Source of the DNA: Micrococcus sp.
GTDB lineage: Bacteria > Actinomycetota > Actinomycetes > Actinomycetales > Micrococcaceae
Direction: 5' to 3'
Length of the DNA: 64,000 nucleotides
NCBI GenBank assembly: GCA_029961105.1
Contig: JASBVO010000004.1
Coordinates: forward strand, 124,001 to 188,000
The position numbers and the translations under genes were made by a program. A model generated the notes under the pieces. That model saw only the letters and a program-made list of their open reading frames with translations, was not told the DNA's origin and did not search any database. The first letter of the stretch is position 1, and each line of letters starts with the position of its first letter. Positions 37,373-46,801 of this stretch are shown in pieces.

Positions 37373-37567
37373 ATGGGTACCGGAGATCGCTTCGAGAACA
37401 GTGCCGAGGAAACCAAGGGCAAGGTCAAGCAGGGCCTCGGTGAGATGACGGACAACGACCGCCTGAAGACCGAGGGCCAGGCCGACGAGGCCAAGGGCAA
37501 CCTCAAGAACGCAGGCGAGGACATCAAGGACGCCGCCAAGCGCGTCTTCGGCGGCGACAAGGGCTGA
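37373..37567 (+). CDS. CsbD family stress protein
   Basis: The ATG at 37373 has a perfect AAGGAGGT ribosome binding site 4 bases upstream and gives 64 residues (GDRFENSAEETKGKVKQGLG); the longer ORF start is not supported. The sequence EETKGKVKQ, GQADEAKGNLKNAGEDIKDA is typical of CsbD, a small hydrophilic helical protein induced by general stress in Bacillus. The strong ribosome binding site suggests abundant expression. No convincing alternative-sigma promoter was identified. Confidence 0.88.
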   Translation: MGTGDRFENSAEETKGKVKQGLGEMTDNDRLKTEGQADEAKGNLKNAGEDIKDAAKRVFGGDKG

Positions 37568-37663
37568 CGCCCACTACCGGCGCCCCCGCGCCCGCGGTGC
37601 CCGGCGGCACTGCCGACGCCCCGGCGGTGGCGCGGTGAGCCGGCCCGACGGCCCGGACGCCCC

Positions 37664-38605
37664 TCAGCCCGGCAGGCTGAGCGTGGCCTCCGGGCCGTCG
37701 TCGTCCCAGCGCGCCAGGCCGTCGGCCACCAAACCCGCCACGCAGCGCTCCCACTGGTCCTCGGGCGGCCGGTGGGCACCCAGCCGGGCGGCCGCCGTCG
37801 CGCGCTGGGGAAGACCGGCGACGGGCACGGTGCCCTCCTCGCGCAATACGGCCATGACGGCCCCGCGCACCTGGCGATCGGTACCGGCCCAGGCCTGCCC
37901 GCTCGGCCGGTAGTGCGGCTCGGGCATGCCGGCGGCCCGCCAGGCACACAGGTCCGCCACGGGGCACTCCCCGCAGCGCGGTGACCGGGCGGTGCACACG
38001 AGTGCGCCCAGCTCCATGACGGAGGCGTTCCACCGGCAGGCCTCCTCGCGCGGGGCCGGCATGAGGTCCCGGGCCAGTGCCGTCTCCGCGGCGGTCAGCG
38101 ATTTCTCCGGGAGCGCGCGGCCGGAGACCAGGCGGGCGTGGACGCGCCGGATGTTGGTGTCCACCACCACCTCGGGCTGGCCGAAGGCGAAGCAGGCGAC
38201 GGCGGCCGCCGTATAGGTGCCGATGCCCGGCAGGACCAGCAGTTCCGCCGCCGTCCGAGGGACCTCACCGCCGGGCGCGGCGGCGATGGCGGCCGCGGCG
38301 GCCTGCAGTCGCAGCGCGCGGCGGGGGTAGCCGAGCCGTCCCCAGGCGCGGAGCACCTCGGCGGCCGGTGCGTCCGCCAGGTCCTGCGGCGTGGGCCAAC
38401 GGTCCAGCCAGGCGGTCCAGACCGGCAGGACGCGGCTGACGGGGGTCTGCTGGAGCATGACCTCGCTGACGAGGATCCCCCAGGGGCTGCAGTCCTCCGA
38501 GCGCCAGGGCAGGTCACGTCCATGGCCGGCGAACCAGTCGTTGATCCTCCGGTGCAGGGTGGCCGTGATCTCCGGCGTGGACGTCGCGGAGAGGGGATCA
38601 GGCAT
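37664..38605 (-). CDS. mutY: A/G-specific adenine DNA glycosylase
   Basis: Removes adenine mispaired with 8-oxoguanine. The 313-residue protein starts at the ATG at 38605 (MPDPLSATST), 7 bases behind a TACAGT box. Key features are the catalytic glutamate in SEVMLQQTPV, the helix-hairpin-helix LPGIGTYTAAAVACFAFG with catalytic aspartate in VVVDTNIRRVH, and the 4Fe-4S ligands C-x6-C-x2-C-x5-C (CTARSPRCGECPVADLC). The C-terminal domain is short, as in other actinobacterial MutY proteins, and lacks an obvious full NUDIX-like domain. Confidence 0.93.
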   Translation of the reverse strand: MPDPLSATSTPEITATLHRRINDWFAGHGRDLPWRSEDCSPWGILVSEVMLQQTPVSRVLPVWTAWLDRWPTPQDLADAPAAEVLRAWGRLGYPRRALRLQAAAAAIAAAPGGEVPRTAAELLVLPGIGTYTAAAVACFAFGQPEVVVDTNIRRVHARLVSGRALPEKSLTAAETALARDLMPAPREEACRWNASVMELGALVCTARSPRCGECPVADLCAWRAAGMPEPHYRPSGQAWAGTDRQVRGAVMAVLREEGTVPVAGLPQRATAAARLGAHRPPEDQWERCVAGLVADGLARWDDDGPEATLSLPG

Positions 38606-38612
38606 GCGATCC

Positions 38613-38618
38613 ACTGTA
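38613..38618 (-). promoter_or_regulatory. -10 box for mutY (leaderless)
   Basis: On the minus strand TACAGT is followed by 7 bases and the mutY ATG. Confidence 0.5.
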
Positions 38619-38745
38619 CTGTCCCGTCCTCTCACGGCCCTCCTGACCGCCCGTCGACCCGCCTGCGCTCCAAGGGTCCTCGGCGCCGCCACCGTCCATC
38701 GGGATCGTCCCGGCGTGGCCGATGAGGCCCGCGCCGGGCGGTCCT

Positions 38746-38751
38746 TAAGCT
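38746..38751 (+). promoter_or_regulatory. -10 box for the anchored extracellular protein gene
   Basis: TAAGCT is followed by GGAGGC and the ATG at 38758. The GGAGG is only one base from the ATG, too close to act normally, so the leaderless reading is preferred. Confidence 0.45.
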
Positions 38752-38757
38752 GGAGGC

Positions 38758-39483
38758 ATGGCCGGCGACCCTCGAAACAGCGATCTGATGCGTCCGCAGT
38801 CCCCGGAGGTGTACCGGCGTCGCCGGCTCGTCGCCCTGGTGCTGCTGGTGCTCGTGGTGGCGATCCTGGTGGGACTGGTGGCGTGGATCGTCTCGCTGTT
38901 CCGGCCCGCCGGCGACGACCAGGCCAGCGGGACCGGTGCTGGCGGGACCCCGTCCGTGACGGCCCTCGCCTCGCCCGCAGGGGCCGACGGCACGGGCGGT
39001 GCGGCGGCCCCCGGTGCGCCCACGGAGGAGCCACCGCCCACGGGCGCCGCCTCGGACCCGGCCTCCCCGTCCGCGGCCGACGGATCCCTCAGTGCCGGCG
39101 CCTGCCAGCCGGGTGACCTGGTGATCTCCGCCGCCACGGACCGCCAGTCGTATCCGGAGGGCGAGAACCCCGTGCTGGAGCTGCGGGTGGACAACACTGG
39201 CAACGAGCCCTGCCAGGCCAACCTGGGGACCAGCCAGCAGGTGTTCACCGTGTATTCCGGCTCGGACCGCATCTTCTCCACGCAGGACTGCCAGGTGGAC
39301 GGCGAGGACGCCATGATGGAGATCTCCCCGGACCAGCAGGAGCGGTCCCGGTTCACCTGGCCCCGTGTGCGCTCGGCTCCGGACTGCGCCGAGGTGGGCT
39401 CCGAGCCCCGTAGCGGGACCTACCGGCTTGAGGTGTCCCTGGGCGAGTTGAACGCCCAGCCGGTGTCCTTCACGCTGCAGTAG
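38758..39483 (+). CDS. Membrane-anchored extracellular protein with Ig-like domain
   Basis: The 241-residue protein has a cytoplasmic N-terminus, one membrane helix (LVALVLLVLVVAILVGLVAW, about residues 24-45), a Gly/Ala/Pro/Ser-rich stalk to about residue 115, and a compact external domain with four cysteines (CQPGD, EPCQANL, QDCQVD, PDCAEV) that may form two disulfides. The domain's YPEGENPVLELRVDNTG and SGTYRLEV strings resemble the BsuPI/Ig-like fold. It is divergent from mutY and converges on radA. No enzymatic motif is visible; function unknown. Confidence 0.6.
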   Translation: MAGDPRNSDLMRPQSPEVYRRRRLVALVLLVLVVAILVGLVAWIVSLFRPAGDDQASGTGAGGTPSVTALASPAGADGTGGAAAPGAPTEEPPPTGAASDPASPSAADGSLSAGACQPGDLVISAATDRQSYPEGENPVLELRVDNTGNEPCQANLGTSQQVFTVYSGSDRIFSTQDCQVDGEDAMMEISPDQQERSRFTWPRVRSAPDCAEVGSEPRSGTYRLEVSLGELNAQPVSFTLQ

Positions 39484-39499
39484 TCAGTGGTCACCGCCG

Positions 39500-40906
39500 T
39501 CACGTCCCGTTCACCCAGGCCCGCATGGTCCCCAGGGCCTCGTTGAGGCTGGAGACCTCGGAGACCGTGACGTTCCCGGGCAGCTCCCCGAGGGGCTCGG
39601 GCGAGACCGGCACCACCGCCCGGCGGAAGCCCAACCGGGCGGCCTCGCGGATGCGCCGCCCGATCCCCGGGACCGGCCGCACCTCCCCGGCCAGGCCCAG
39701 CTCGCCGAAGGCGATCATGCCCGGCGGCACCGGCGCCTGCAGCTTGGCGCTGGCGATCGCCAGGGCTGCGGCGAGGTCCGAGGCGGGCTCGGTCAGACGG
39801 ACCCCGCCGACCGTGGCCACGTAGCAGTCATCGTCCGTGAGCGGGAAATTGGCCCGCCGCTGGAGGATGGCGAGGATCATGGTGATGCGTGCCGAGTCGA
39901 GGCCGCTGACCGTTCGCCGGGCCGCTCCCTGGCCGGAGGGGGTCAGGAGGGACTGCACCTCGGCCACCAGCGGACGGCGCCCCTCGAGGGTGACGGTCAC
40001 GCAAGTTCCCTCCACCGGTTCCTTGGTGCCGGACAGGAACAGCCCGGAGGGGTCCTCGAGGGAGAGGATGCCGGCCTCCCCGAGGTCGAAGCAGCCCACC
40101 TCGTCCGTGGGGCCGAAGCGGTTCTTCACGGCCCGCACCAGGCGCAGCCGCGAATGGCGCTCCCCCTCGAACTGGCACACCACGTCCACCAGGTGCTCGA
40201 GCAGCCGCGGCCCGGCGATCGAGCCGTCCTTGGTCACGTGGCCGACCAGCACGGTGGTCATGTTCCGTGACTTGGCCTCGTTGATCAGGCTGGCCGCCAC
40301 CTCCCGGACCTGGGTGACCCCGCCCGCGGTGCCCTCCACGGACTGCGACTGCAGCGTCTGGACGGAGTCCACGATGAGCAGGTCCGGACTGGCCTTCTCG
40401 ATCTGGCCCAGGGCCCGGCCGAGGTCGGTCTCGGCCGCCAGGAACAACGTGTCCGCCACGGCCCCGATCCGGTCGGCACGCAGCCGCACCTGGGCGGCCG
40501 ACTCCTCCCCGGTCACGTAGAGCACCGTCCGGGTGTCACCTTCCGGGCGGCGGTGGCGGGCGACCTTGGCCGCCACGTCCAGCAGCAGCGTGGACTTGCC
40601 GATGCCCGGCTCGCCGGCCATCAGCACGACGGCGCCCGGCACCAGTCCCCCGCCCAGCACGCGGTCCAGCTCGGAGACTCCGGTGGTGTGGAATCGCGCC
40701 TGCGAGGCGTCCACGTCACCGATGGGCACGGCGGGCACGGCGACGGTGGCGGCCGGGGTGCGCCCGGAGGTGGCGTCCGCCCCGGTCTCGGTCACGGTGC
40801 CCCAGGCCTGGCACTCCCCGCAGCGGCCGACCCACTTGACGGTGGTCCACCCGCATTCACTGCAGCGGTAGCCGGGGTTCACGCGCTTGGCGGTCTTGGT
40901 AGCCAT
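39500..40906 (-). CDS. radA: DNA repair protein RadA
   Basis: RecA-related ATPase that promotes branch migration during recombination. The 468-residue protein has an N-terminal C4 zinc finger (CSECGWTTVKWVGRCGEC), Walker A GEPGIGKST, the RadA-specific KNRFG motif (VKNRFGPTDEVG) and a C-terminal Lon-protease-like domain (DLAAALAIASAKLQAPV, FGELGLAGEVRPV). The ATG lies 6 bases behind a TAGCCT box on the minus strand. It is convergent with the anchored extracellular protein gene, 16 bases apart. Confidence 0.96.
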   Translation of the reverse strand: MATKTAKRVNPGYRCSECGWTTVKWVGRCGECQAWGTVTETGADATSGRTPAATVAVPAVPIGDVDASQARFHTTGVSELDRVLGGGLVPGAVVLMAGEPGIGKSTLLLDVAAKVARHRRPEGDTRTVLYVTGEESAAQVRLRADRIGAVADTLFLAAETDLGRALGQIEKASPDLLIVDSVQTLQSQSVEGTAGGVTQVREVAASLINEAKSRNMTTVLVGHVTKDGSIAGPRLLEHLVDVVCQFEGERHSRLRLVRAVKNRFGPTDEVGCFDLGEAGILSLEDPSGLFLSGTKEPVEGTCVTVTLEGRRPLVAEVQSLLTPSGQGAARRTVSGLDSARITMILAILQRRANFPLTDDDCYVATVGGVRLTEPASDLAAALAIASAKLQAPVPPGMIAFGELGLAGEVRPVPGIGRRIREAARLGFRRAVVPVSPEPLGELPGNVTVSEVSSLNEALGTMRAWVNGT

Positions 40907-40912
40907 GGACCA

Positions 40913-40918
40913 AGGCTA
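40913..40918 (-). promoter_or_regulatory. -10 box for radA (leaderless)
   Basis: On the minus strand TAGCCT is followed by TGGTCC and the radA ATG, a 6-base spacing. Confidence 0.55.
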
Positions 40919-40986
40919 GTGGTGGGCACGGACGGCTTAGGCGGGGACGGGCGATGGTGGACGGCCGGTGGGGGCCGGGCGGGAGC

Positions 40987-42147
40987 TCAGAGCTGTGGCA
41001 GGTAGGACACGGCCTCGTCATGGGTGGCGCCGGTGGCCTCGAGCAGGTCGACCATCATGGGCCGCAGCAGCATCACCAGGGCCTCGCCGTGCAGGGAGGT
41101 GGCGCCCAGCTCGGAGGGGTCCAGCCGGGACGCGGCACCGCCCAGGGCATCGCGCGCTACGGACAGGGACTTGTGGCGGCCCCGCGCGGCGGGCTCCCCG
41201 AGGGAGCGGCCGAGGATCTCGACGGCTTCGGCCGCCTCGTCGAACCAGTCGGCCAGCGCCAGCATGCCCTCCTCGTCCAGGGAGTCGTTGTCGATGACGC
41301 TGATGACCCGCCGGGCCACGATGCGCAGGCTGCGCACTGCCAGGTCGGACTTCTCCACCGTCTTCGCGGTGGACTCCAGGAGGGGACGGGAACGGCGCTG
41401 GGTCGGGGAGAAGGTCGCCACCTCCCGGGCGTTCCGCACGTCCTTGTGCAGGTTCTCGACGGCGGGCTGGGTACCCCGGCAGGCCACCAGGGCCATCCAG
41501 GCGGTACGGGACTCGTGGTTGCGCAGCGCCTCCGAGCAGTCGCGCAGCGTCCTGGTCACGGTGGCGTACAGGTCTCCCAGCCCGGTGGCGGCCTCCTTCT
41601 GCAGGTTCTTGGGGTACAGCAGGGTCACCAGCAGTGCGATGAATCCCCCGACGACGGCATCGAGGCTCCGCGTGAAGGGGCCGCCCTCCGAGGCGGGCAG
41701 CAGCACGACGAGAATGGACTGCAGGCTCATCTGCAGGGTGAAGGCGGCCCCGGAGTCCAGGAACCGCGCCACCATGATGGAGGTGAAGACCACCAGGACG
41801 GCCTGCCAGTAGCCCTGGCCGAGGACGGCCTGCATGAGGTCCCCGATGAGGATGCCCAGCGTGCAGCCGGCGGCCACCTCGATCACCTTGCGGACCTTGG
41901 GATCCCGGTTGAAGCCGAGGGCGATGAGCGAGGCAGTGGCCGCGAACAACGGGTCCTCGTGGCCCAGCACGAACTCCGCGAAGGCATAGGCCAGGACGGC
42001 ACACACCGCGCTGAGGGCCGCGGGGACGATGCTGGAGCGCACCCGTGACGCCCCGGCGCGGGCCCGGCGGGCGGCGAACGACCGGACCCGGGACCAGCCC
42101 ACCCGAAGGGCGGAGGAGCCGGGGGAGCCGGACGCTGGCTGGTGCAT
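40987..42147 (-). CDS. FUSC-family transporter (aromatic acid exporter-like)
   Basis: The start at 42147 (MHQPASGSPGSS) lies 6 bases behind a TACTCT box and gives 386 residues; the longer ORF is not supported. About five or six hydrophobic segments occupy residues 35-165 (AALSAVCAVLAYAFAEFVLG through AVVGGFIALLVTLLYP), followed by a long cytoplasmic helical domain. This half-size FUSC layout is found in aromatic-acid and fusaric-acid efflux proteins; the substrate is unknown. It is divergent from pstS across 350 bases of regulatory DNA. Confidence 0.8.
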   Translation of the reverse strand: MHQPASGSPGSSALRVGWSRVRSFAARRARAGASRVRSSIVPAALSAVCAVLAYAFAEFVLGHEDPLFAATASLIALGFNRDPKVRKVIEVAAGCTLGILIGDLMQAVLGQGYWQAVLVVFTSIMVARFLDSGAAFTLQMSLQSILVVLLPASEGGPFTRSLDAVVGGFIALLVTLLYPKNLQKEAATGLGDLYATVTRTLRDCSEALRNHESRTAWMALVACRGTQPAVENLHKDVRNAREVATFSPTQRRSRPLLESTAKTVEKSDLAVRSLRIVARRVISVIDNDSLDEEGMLALADWFDEAAEAVEILGRSLGEPAARGRHKSLSVARDALGGAASRLDPSELGATSLHGEALVMLLRPMMVDLLEATGATHDEAVSYLPQL

Positions 42148-42153
42148 GAGACC

Positions 42154-42159
42154 AGAGTA
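42154..42159 (-). promoter_or_regulatory. -10 box for the FUSC gene (leaderless)
   Basis: On the minus strand TACTCT is followed by GGTCTC and the ATG, a 6-base spacing. Confidence 0.5.
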
Positions 42160-42222
42160 GGCTGTGGACCATCGGGCCGCGGTGGACCCTGCCGGCCATG
42201 CCCGCGACCGCTCCCGCGTGGA

Positions 42223-42276
42223 GGTGATGTTAATCACCGCTTCGCGTCCGGTCGGTACAAGCTCGCGGAATTCCGC
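42223..42276. promoter_or_regulatory. Two palindromes in the FUSC/pstS divergent region
   Basis: GGTGAT-GTTA-ATCACC (42223-42238) and the perfect 12-bp palindrome GCGGAATTCCGC (42265-42276) lie between the FUSC and pstS promoters. They are separate from the Pho-box-like repeat and may bind another regulator. Confidence 0.4.
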
Positions 42277-42334
42277 GGAAACACGCGGATCCGGGGCATC
42301 AAAGAGTCCGTCGGCTGCGGCAGCCCGGGGGCGT

Positions 42335-42390
42335 CGTTAAGATTGCGTTAATCTTCAACCGCCATTTGCTTCACCTTCCCCCCATAGCTT
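42335..42390 (+). promoter_or_regulatory. Pho-box-like direct repeat and -10 box of pstS
   Basis: CGTTAA occurs at 42335 and 42346, exactly 11 bases apart, followed by TTCAACC and GCTTCACC. An 11-base period is what PhoP-type response regulators recognise. A TAGCTT box at 42385-42390 could be the -10 element, leaving a leader of about 100 bases before the pstS GTG. Confidence 0.55.
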
Positions 42391-42499
42391 CGACCGTGGA
42401 ACGAGGCCTGCGGCACCCGAATCCCGCACCGTGTAACCACTGGTAGCTGGTGGTGACGGCCTCGCCGGCACTGTCATCGAACTCGAAAGAGGCAAATCT

Positions 42500-43612
42500 G
42501 TGAAGGCTCTTCGCTTCGGCCGCTCCGCTGCGGTCCTCTCCGTCGCTGCTCTCGCCCTGACCGCCTGCGGCGGCAACGGCGGCGGCACCACCGAGACCAC
42601 CTCCGCCCCGGCTGAGGGCGGCAACACCTCGGCTCCGGCCGAGGTCGCGGGCACCCTGGTCGGCGGTGGCGCCTCCTCGCAGGAGTCGGCCATGACCGCC
42701 TGGACCAACGGCGTGACCGAGGTCCACCCGGACCTCACCGTCACCTACGACCCGGTGGGCTCCGGTTCCGGCCGTGAGGGCTTCCTGGCCGGCCAGTACT
42801 CCTTCGCCGGCTCCGACGCCGCGATGGACGAGGAAGAGATGGCCCAGGCCGAAGAGGTCTGCGGCCCCGAGGGCGTGTTCCACGTCCCGGCCTACATCTC
42901 CCCGGTCGCCGTGGCCTTCAACCTCGAGGGTGTCGACACCGTCAACATGGACGCCGACACCATCGCCAAGGTCTTCACCGGCGAGATCACCACCTGGAAC
43001 GACCCGGCCATCGCCGAGCAGAACCCGGACGCCGAGCTGCCGGACACCAAGATCACCGTCGTGCACCGTGCCGATGACTCGGGCACCACCGAGAACTTCA
43101 CCGAGTACCTGGCTGCGGCTGCCCCGGAGTCCTGGACCTACGACGTCGTCGAGACCTGGCCGTCCGAGATCACCGCCGAGTCCGCCCAGCAGACCTCGGG
43201 CGTCGTCTCCCTGGCCCAGTCCACCGACGGTGCCATCACCTACGCCGACGCCTCCCAGATCGGCAACCTCGGCACCGTGTCCGTGAAGGTCGGCGAGGAG
43301 TACGTGCCGTACTCCTCCGAGGCCGCCGCTGCCGCCGTCGAGAAGGCCAAGCCGGGCGAGGCCGGTGCCGTCGAGCTGGACCGCACCACCACCGAGGCGG
43401 GCGTGTACCCGATCGTGCTCGTCTCCTACCACATCTACTGCAACCAGTACCAGGACCAGGAGACCGCTGACATGGCCAAGGCCTTCGGCGAGTACGTCGT
43501 CTCCGAGGAGGGCCAGGCTGCTGCCGAGGAGTCCGCGGGCAACGCCCCGATCTCCGACGCCACCCGCGACGCCGCCCTGGAGTCCATCCAGGCAATCTCC
43601 GTCCAGGGCTGA
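42500..43612 (+). CDS. pstS: Phosphate ABC transporter substrate-binding lipoprotein PstS
   Basis: High-affinity phosphate-binding protein outside the membrane. The 370-residue protein starts at GTG with AAAGAGG upstream, has a signal peptide ending in the lipobox LTAC (about residue 23), then a Gly/Thr/Ala linker. Phosphate-binding strings are present: GGGASSQESAM, DPVGSGSGREGF, the FAGSDAAMDEEE loop and VVHRADDSGTTENF. Codon and residue use is slightly more Ala/Glu-rich than the neighbours, as expected for an abundant exported protein. A strong hairpin separates it from pstC. Confidence 0.95.
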   Translation: MKALRFGRSAAVLSVAALALTACGGNGGGTTETTSAPAEGGNTSAPAEVAGTLVGGGASSQESAMTAWTNGVTEVHPDLTVTYDPVGSGSGREGFLAGQYSFAGSDAAMDEEEMAQAEEVCGPEGVFHVPAYISPVAVAFNLEGVDTVNMDADTIAKVFTGEITTWNDPAIAEQNPDAELPDTKITVVHRADDSGTTENFTEYLAAAAPESWTYDVVETWPSEITAESAQQTSGVVSLAQSTDGAITYADASQIGNLGTVSVKVGEEYVPYSSEAAAAAVEKAKPGEAGAVELDRTTTEAGVYPIVLVSYHIYCNQYQDQETADMAKAFGEYVVSEEGQAAAEESAGNAPISDATRDAALESIQAISVQG

Positions 43613-43649
43613 CCTATTGGTTCTGATCGCACTTGAGTAGTTCCCGATG

Positions 43650-43685
43650 CAGCCGCCGGTCCTTTCTCCCAAGGGCCGGCGGCTG
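43650..43685 (+). terminator. Intercistronic hairpin between pstS and pstC
   Basis: CAGCCGCCGG and CCGGCGGCTG pair, extended by three more pairs (one G-U), to give a 13-bp stem with a 10-base loop. Its place inside the operon suggests partial termination or 3' protection that raises PstS above PstCAB. Confidence 0.6.
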
Positions 43686-43774
43686 TGCCATGCTTTGTAC
43701 TTTGACCTCCGACTGGCCACCTACCCCGGGATGCGGGATCACCCCCCGCACCGCGAACTCCGAAGGGAGTCACC

Positions 43775-44743
43775 GTGACTGACACAGCCACCGAGCCGTC
43801 CAGGGAGACCTCGCTCAAGGGCTCGCGCGGCGGCGCTGCGGGAGACAAGGTCTTCTCCGGCCTGGCGCTCGCTGCCGGCATCATCATCCTCCTGGTCCTG
43901 GCCTTCGTCGCGGTCTTCCTCGTCATCGAGGCCCTCCCCGCGCTGTGGCCCACGGTGTTCTCCGAACAGGACAGCATCGAGAGCGCCGACACCTTCTGGC
44001 AGTATGTCTGGCCGCTGATGGCCGGCACGCTGATCGCGTCCATCATCGCGATCATCATCGCCACCCCCGTCGCGATCGGCATCGCGCTGTACATCTCCCA
44101 CTACGCGCCGCGGTCGATCGCGACCCCCGTCGGGTACGTCATCGACCTGCTGGCGGCCATCCCCTCCGTGGTGTTCGGCGCCTGGGGCATGTCCGTCCTG
44201 GCCGGGGCGATGGTTCCCATCTACGGCTGGTTGCACGACTACCTGGGCTGGATCCCGCTGTTCGGCGGGAGCGCGTCCACGACGGGCCGCACCCTGCTGA
44301 CCTCCGCCGTCGTGCTGGCCGTGATGATCCTGCCGATCATCACCTCACTGTGCCGCGAGATCTTCCTGCAGACCCCCAAGCTGCATGAGGAGGCCGCGCT
44401 GGCCCTGGGCTCCACCCGGTGGGAGATGATCAAGATGACCGTCTTCCCCTTCGCCCGTGCCGGCATCATCTCCTCGATCATGCTCGGCCTCGGGCGCGCC
44501 CTGGGAGAGACGATGGCCGTGACCCTCGTACTGTCCGGCGGGCCGTTCTCCTGGAGCCTGATCTCCTCGGGCGCGAACCAGACCATCCCGTCTGAGATCG
44601 CCCTGAACTTCCCCGAGGCGTTCGGGATGAGGCAGTCCGAGCTGATCGCGGCAGGTCTCATGCTGTTCATCATCACCCTCGTGGTGAACATGCTGGCCCG
44701 CTGGATCGTCAGCCGGCACAAGGAATTCTCGGGAGCGAACTGA
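43775..44743 (+). CDS. pstC: Phosphate ABC transporter permease PstC
   Basis: First membrane subunit of the Pst importer. The 322-residue protein has six membrane segments; LAAIPSVVFGAWGM is the typical PstC segment and EEAALALGSTRWEMIKMTVF is the EAA loop that contacts PstB. AAGGGAG lies 5 bases before the GTG. Its stop shares a base with the pstA ATG (TGATG). Confidence 0.95.
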   Translation: MTDTATEPSRETSLKGSRGGAAGDKVFSGLALAAGIIILLVLAFVAVFLVIEALPALWPTVFSEQDSIESADTFWQYVWPLMAGTLIASIIAIIIATPVAIGIALYISHYAPRSIATPVGYVIDLLAAIPSVVFGAWGMSVLAGAMVPIYGWLHDYLGWIPLFGGSASTTGRTLLTSAVVLAVMILPIITSLCREIFLQTPKLHEEAALALGSTRWEMIKMTVFPFARAGIISSIMLGLGRALGETMAVTLVLSGGPFSWSLISSGANQTIPSEIALNFPEAFGMRQSELIAAGLMLFIITLVVNMLARWIVSRHKEFSGAN

Positions 44744-45921
44744 TGACTACCACCAAGGACACCGTGCAGCAGCGCGCACCCCAGACCGGACGTAAGAAGA
44801 ACTCGCTGACGGCGGGCCAGATGCCGCGCTGGACCTGGATCGCCGTGCTGGCCGGCGCGCTCGTGGTGGCGGCCGGGATCACCGCCCTGCTGGGCGGGGG
44901 CGGCTTCAGCTGGGTGGGGTGGCTGATCATCGCCGCCGTGCTCTACGTGCTCGGCATGTACGCGACCACCTCCGTGCTGGAGAACCGGCGACGGGCCACC
45001 GACGGCTTCTGGCGCAACCTCGTCTGGGCGGCGTTCATCCTCGCCCTGATCCCCCTGGTCTCGGTGATCTGGGCGGTCATCGCCAATGGCCTGCCCACGC
45101 TGATCGAGACGCCGCAACTGCTGTGGCGGGACATGAAGGGCGTCACCGGCGCGGATGACATCGCCACCCAGGCCGAGGGCGCCACCCTGGCCGGCGGCTT
45201 CCTGCACGGGCTGGTGGGTACGCTGATGATCACCCTGCTGGCCACCATCATCTCCGTGCCGATCGGCCTGCTGACCTCGATCTACCTCGTGGAGTACGGC
45301 CGGGGCGGCTGGTTCTCCCGGGCCATCGTGTTCTTCGTGGACGTCATGACGGGCATCCCGTCGATCGTGGCCGGCCTGTTCGCCTTCGCGGTGGTGCAGG
45401 TGGTCATCACCACCTTCATCGGTGACGGACCCCGGCAGCTGCAGATGGTCAAGATGGGCCTGACCGCGGCCATCGCCCTGTCCGTGCTGATGATCCCGGT
45501 CGTGGTCCGCTCGACCGAGGAGATGCTGCGGGTGGTCCCCAACGAGCTGCGCGAGGCCTCCTACGCCCTCGGCGTGCGGAAGTGGCGGACCATCTTCAAG
45601 GTGGTCCTGCCCACCGCGATGTCCGGCATCGCCTCCGGGGTGACCCTGGCGATCGCCCGCGTGACGGGTGAGACGGCGCCCATCCTGGTGACCGCCGGCT
45701 TCATCGCGACCACGAACTGGAACCCGTTCGACGGCTGGATGACCGCCCTGCCCGTGTACATCTACCGCCAGCTCATCAACCCGACGGCACCGGCGGCGGG
45801 CGACCCCTCGATGGAACGTGCCTGGGCCGCCGCGCTGGTCCTCATCGTCATCGTGATGCTGCTCAACCTCATCGCCCGCATCATCGCCAAGGCCTTCGCG
45901 CCGAAGAAGACCGGCCGCTGA
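44743..45921 (+). CDS. pstA: Phosphate ABC transporter permease PstA
   Basis: Second membrane subunit. The 392 residues are about 100 more than E. coli PstA, because of an N-terminal extension with two additional hydrophobic segments ([20 protein letters not shown] and [20 protein letters not shown]), a layout common in actinobacteria. The core shows [18 protein letters not shown] and the EAA loop [20 protein letters not shown]. Translation is coupled to pstC. Confidence 0.95.
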   Translation: MTTTKDTVQQRAPQTGRKKNSLTAGQMPRWTWIAVLAGALVVAAGITALLGGGGFSWVGWLIIAAVLYVLGMYATTSVLENRRRATDGFWRNLVWAAFILALIPLVSVIWAVIANGLPTLIETPQLLWRDMKGVTGADDIATQAEGATLAGGFLHGLVGTLMITLLATIISVPIGLLTSIYLVEYGRGGWFSRAIVFFVDVMTGIPSIVAGLFAFAVVQVVITTFIGDGPRQLQMVKMGLTAAIALSVLMIPVVVRSTEEMLRVVPNELREASYALGVRKWRTIFKVVLPTAMSGIASGVTLAIARVTGETAPILVTAGFIATTNWNPFDGWMTALPVYIYRQLINPTAPAAGDPSMERAWAAALVLIVIVMLLNLIARIIAKAFAPKKTGR

Positions 45922-45953
45922 GCCGAGCAGACCACAAGGAAAAGGAAAGACAC

Positions 45954-46733
45954 ATGTCCAAGCGCATCGACGCCGTCGACCTGAACGTCTACTACGGCAA
46001 CTTCCTCGCTGTGGAGGGCGTGAACATCAACATCGAGCCGCGGTCCGTGACCGCGTTCATCGGTCCCTCGGGCTGCGGCAAGACCACCTTCCTGCGGACG
46101 ATCAACCGCATGCACGAGGTGCTCCCCGGCGCCCGGGCCGAGGGCAGGCTGCTGCTGGACGGCGAGAACATCTACGACCCCGGCGTGGACCCGGTCACCG
46201 TCCGCACCATGGTCGGCATGGTCTTCCAGCGGCCCAACCCGTTCCCCACCATGTCCATCCGGGACAACATCCTGGCCGGTTACAAGCTGAACGGCACGCG
46301 GATGTCCAAGTCCACGGCCGACGGGATCGTCGAGAAGTCGCTGCGCGGGGCCAACCTGTGGGAAGAGGTCAAGGACCGCCTGGACAAGCCCGGTTCCGGG
46401 CTGTCCGGCGGCCAGCAGCAGCGCCTGTGCATCGCCCGGTCCATCGCCGTGGAGCCCGACGTGATCCTCATGGACGAGCCCTGCTCGGCCCTGGACCCGA
46501 TCTCCACCTTGGCGATCGAGGACCTCATCAATGAGCTCAAGGACAACTACACCGTCGTCATCGTGACCCACAACATGCAGCAGGCGGCCCGCGTGGCGGA
46601 CAAGACGGCGTTCTTCAACATCGCCGGTACCGGCAAGCCCGGCAAGCTGATCGAGTACGACGAGACCTCGGTGATCTTCAACAACCCCTCGAACAAGCAG
46701 ACCGAGGACTACGTCTCCGGCCGCTTCGGCTGA
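45954..46733 (+). CDS. pstB: Phosphate ABC transporter ATP-binding protein PstB
   Basis: ATPase of the Pst importer. The 259-residue protein has Walker [10 protein letters not shown], the Q-loop [10 protein letters not shown] typical of PstB, signature [14 protein letters not shown], Walker [14 protein letters not shown] and the switch histidine in IVTHNMQQA. Purine-rich AAGGAAAAGGAAAG precedes the ATG. phoU is not adjacent; a DUF47 PhoU-like protein lies nearby on the other strand. Confidence 0.97.
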   Translation: MSKRIDAVDLNVYYGNFLAVEGVNINIEPRSVTAFIGPSGCGKTTFLRTINRMHEVLPGARAEGRLLLDGENIYDPGVDPVTVRTMVGMVFQRPNPFPTMSIRDNILAGYKLNGTRMSKSTADGIVEKSLRGANLWEEVKDRLDKPGSGLSGGQQQRLCIARSIAVEPDVILMDEPCSALDPISTLAIEDLINELKDNYTVVIVTHNMQQAARVADKTAFFNIAGTGKPGKLIEYDETSVIFNNPSNKQTEDYVSGRFG

Positions 46734-46748
46734 TCCGGGAGGGGCGCA

Positions 46749-46786
46749 CGACGGGGCGGGACCGACGCACGGGTCCCGCCCCGTCG
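46749..46786. terminator. Bidirectional hairpin between pstB and the PiT gene
   Basis: CGACGGGGCGGGACC and its exact complement form a 15-bp stem with an 8-base loop in the 68-base gap between convergent genes. Confidence 0.65.
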
Positions 46787-46801
46787 CCGTCTGCGGACCC
46801 G

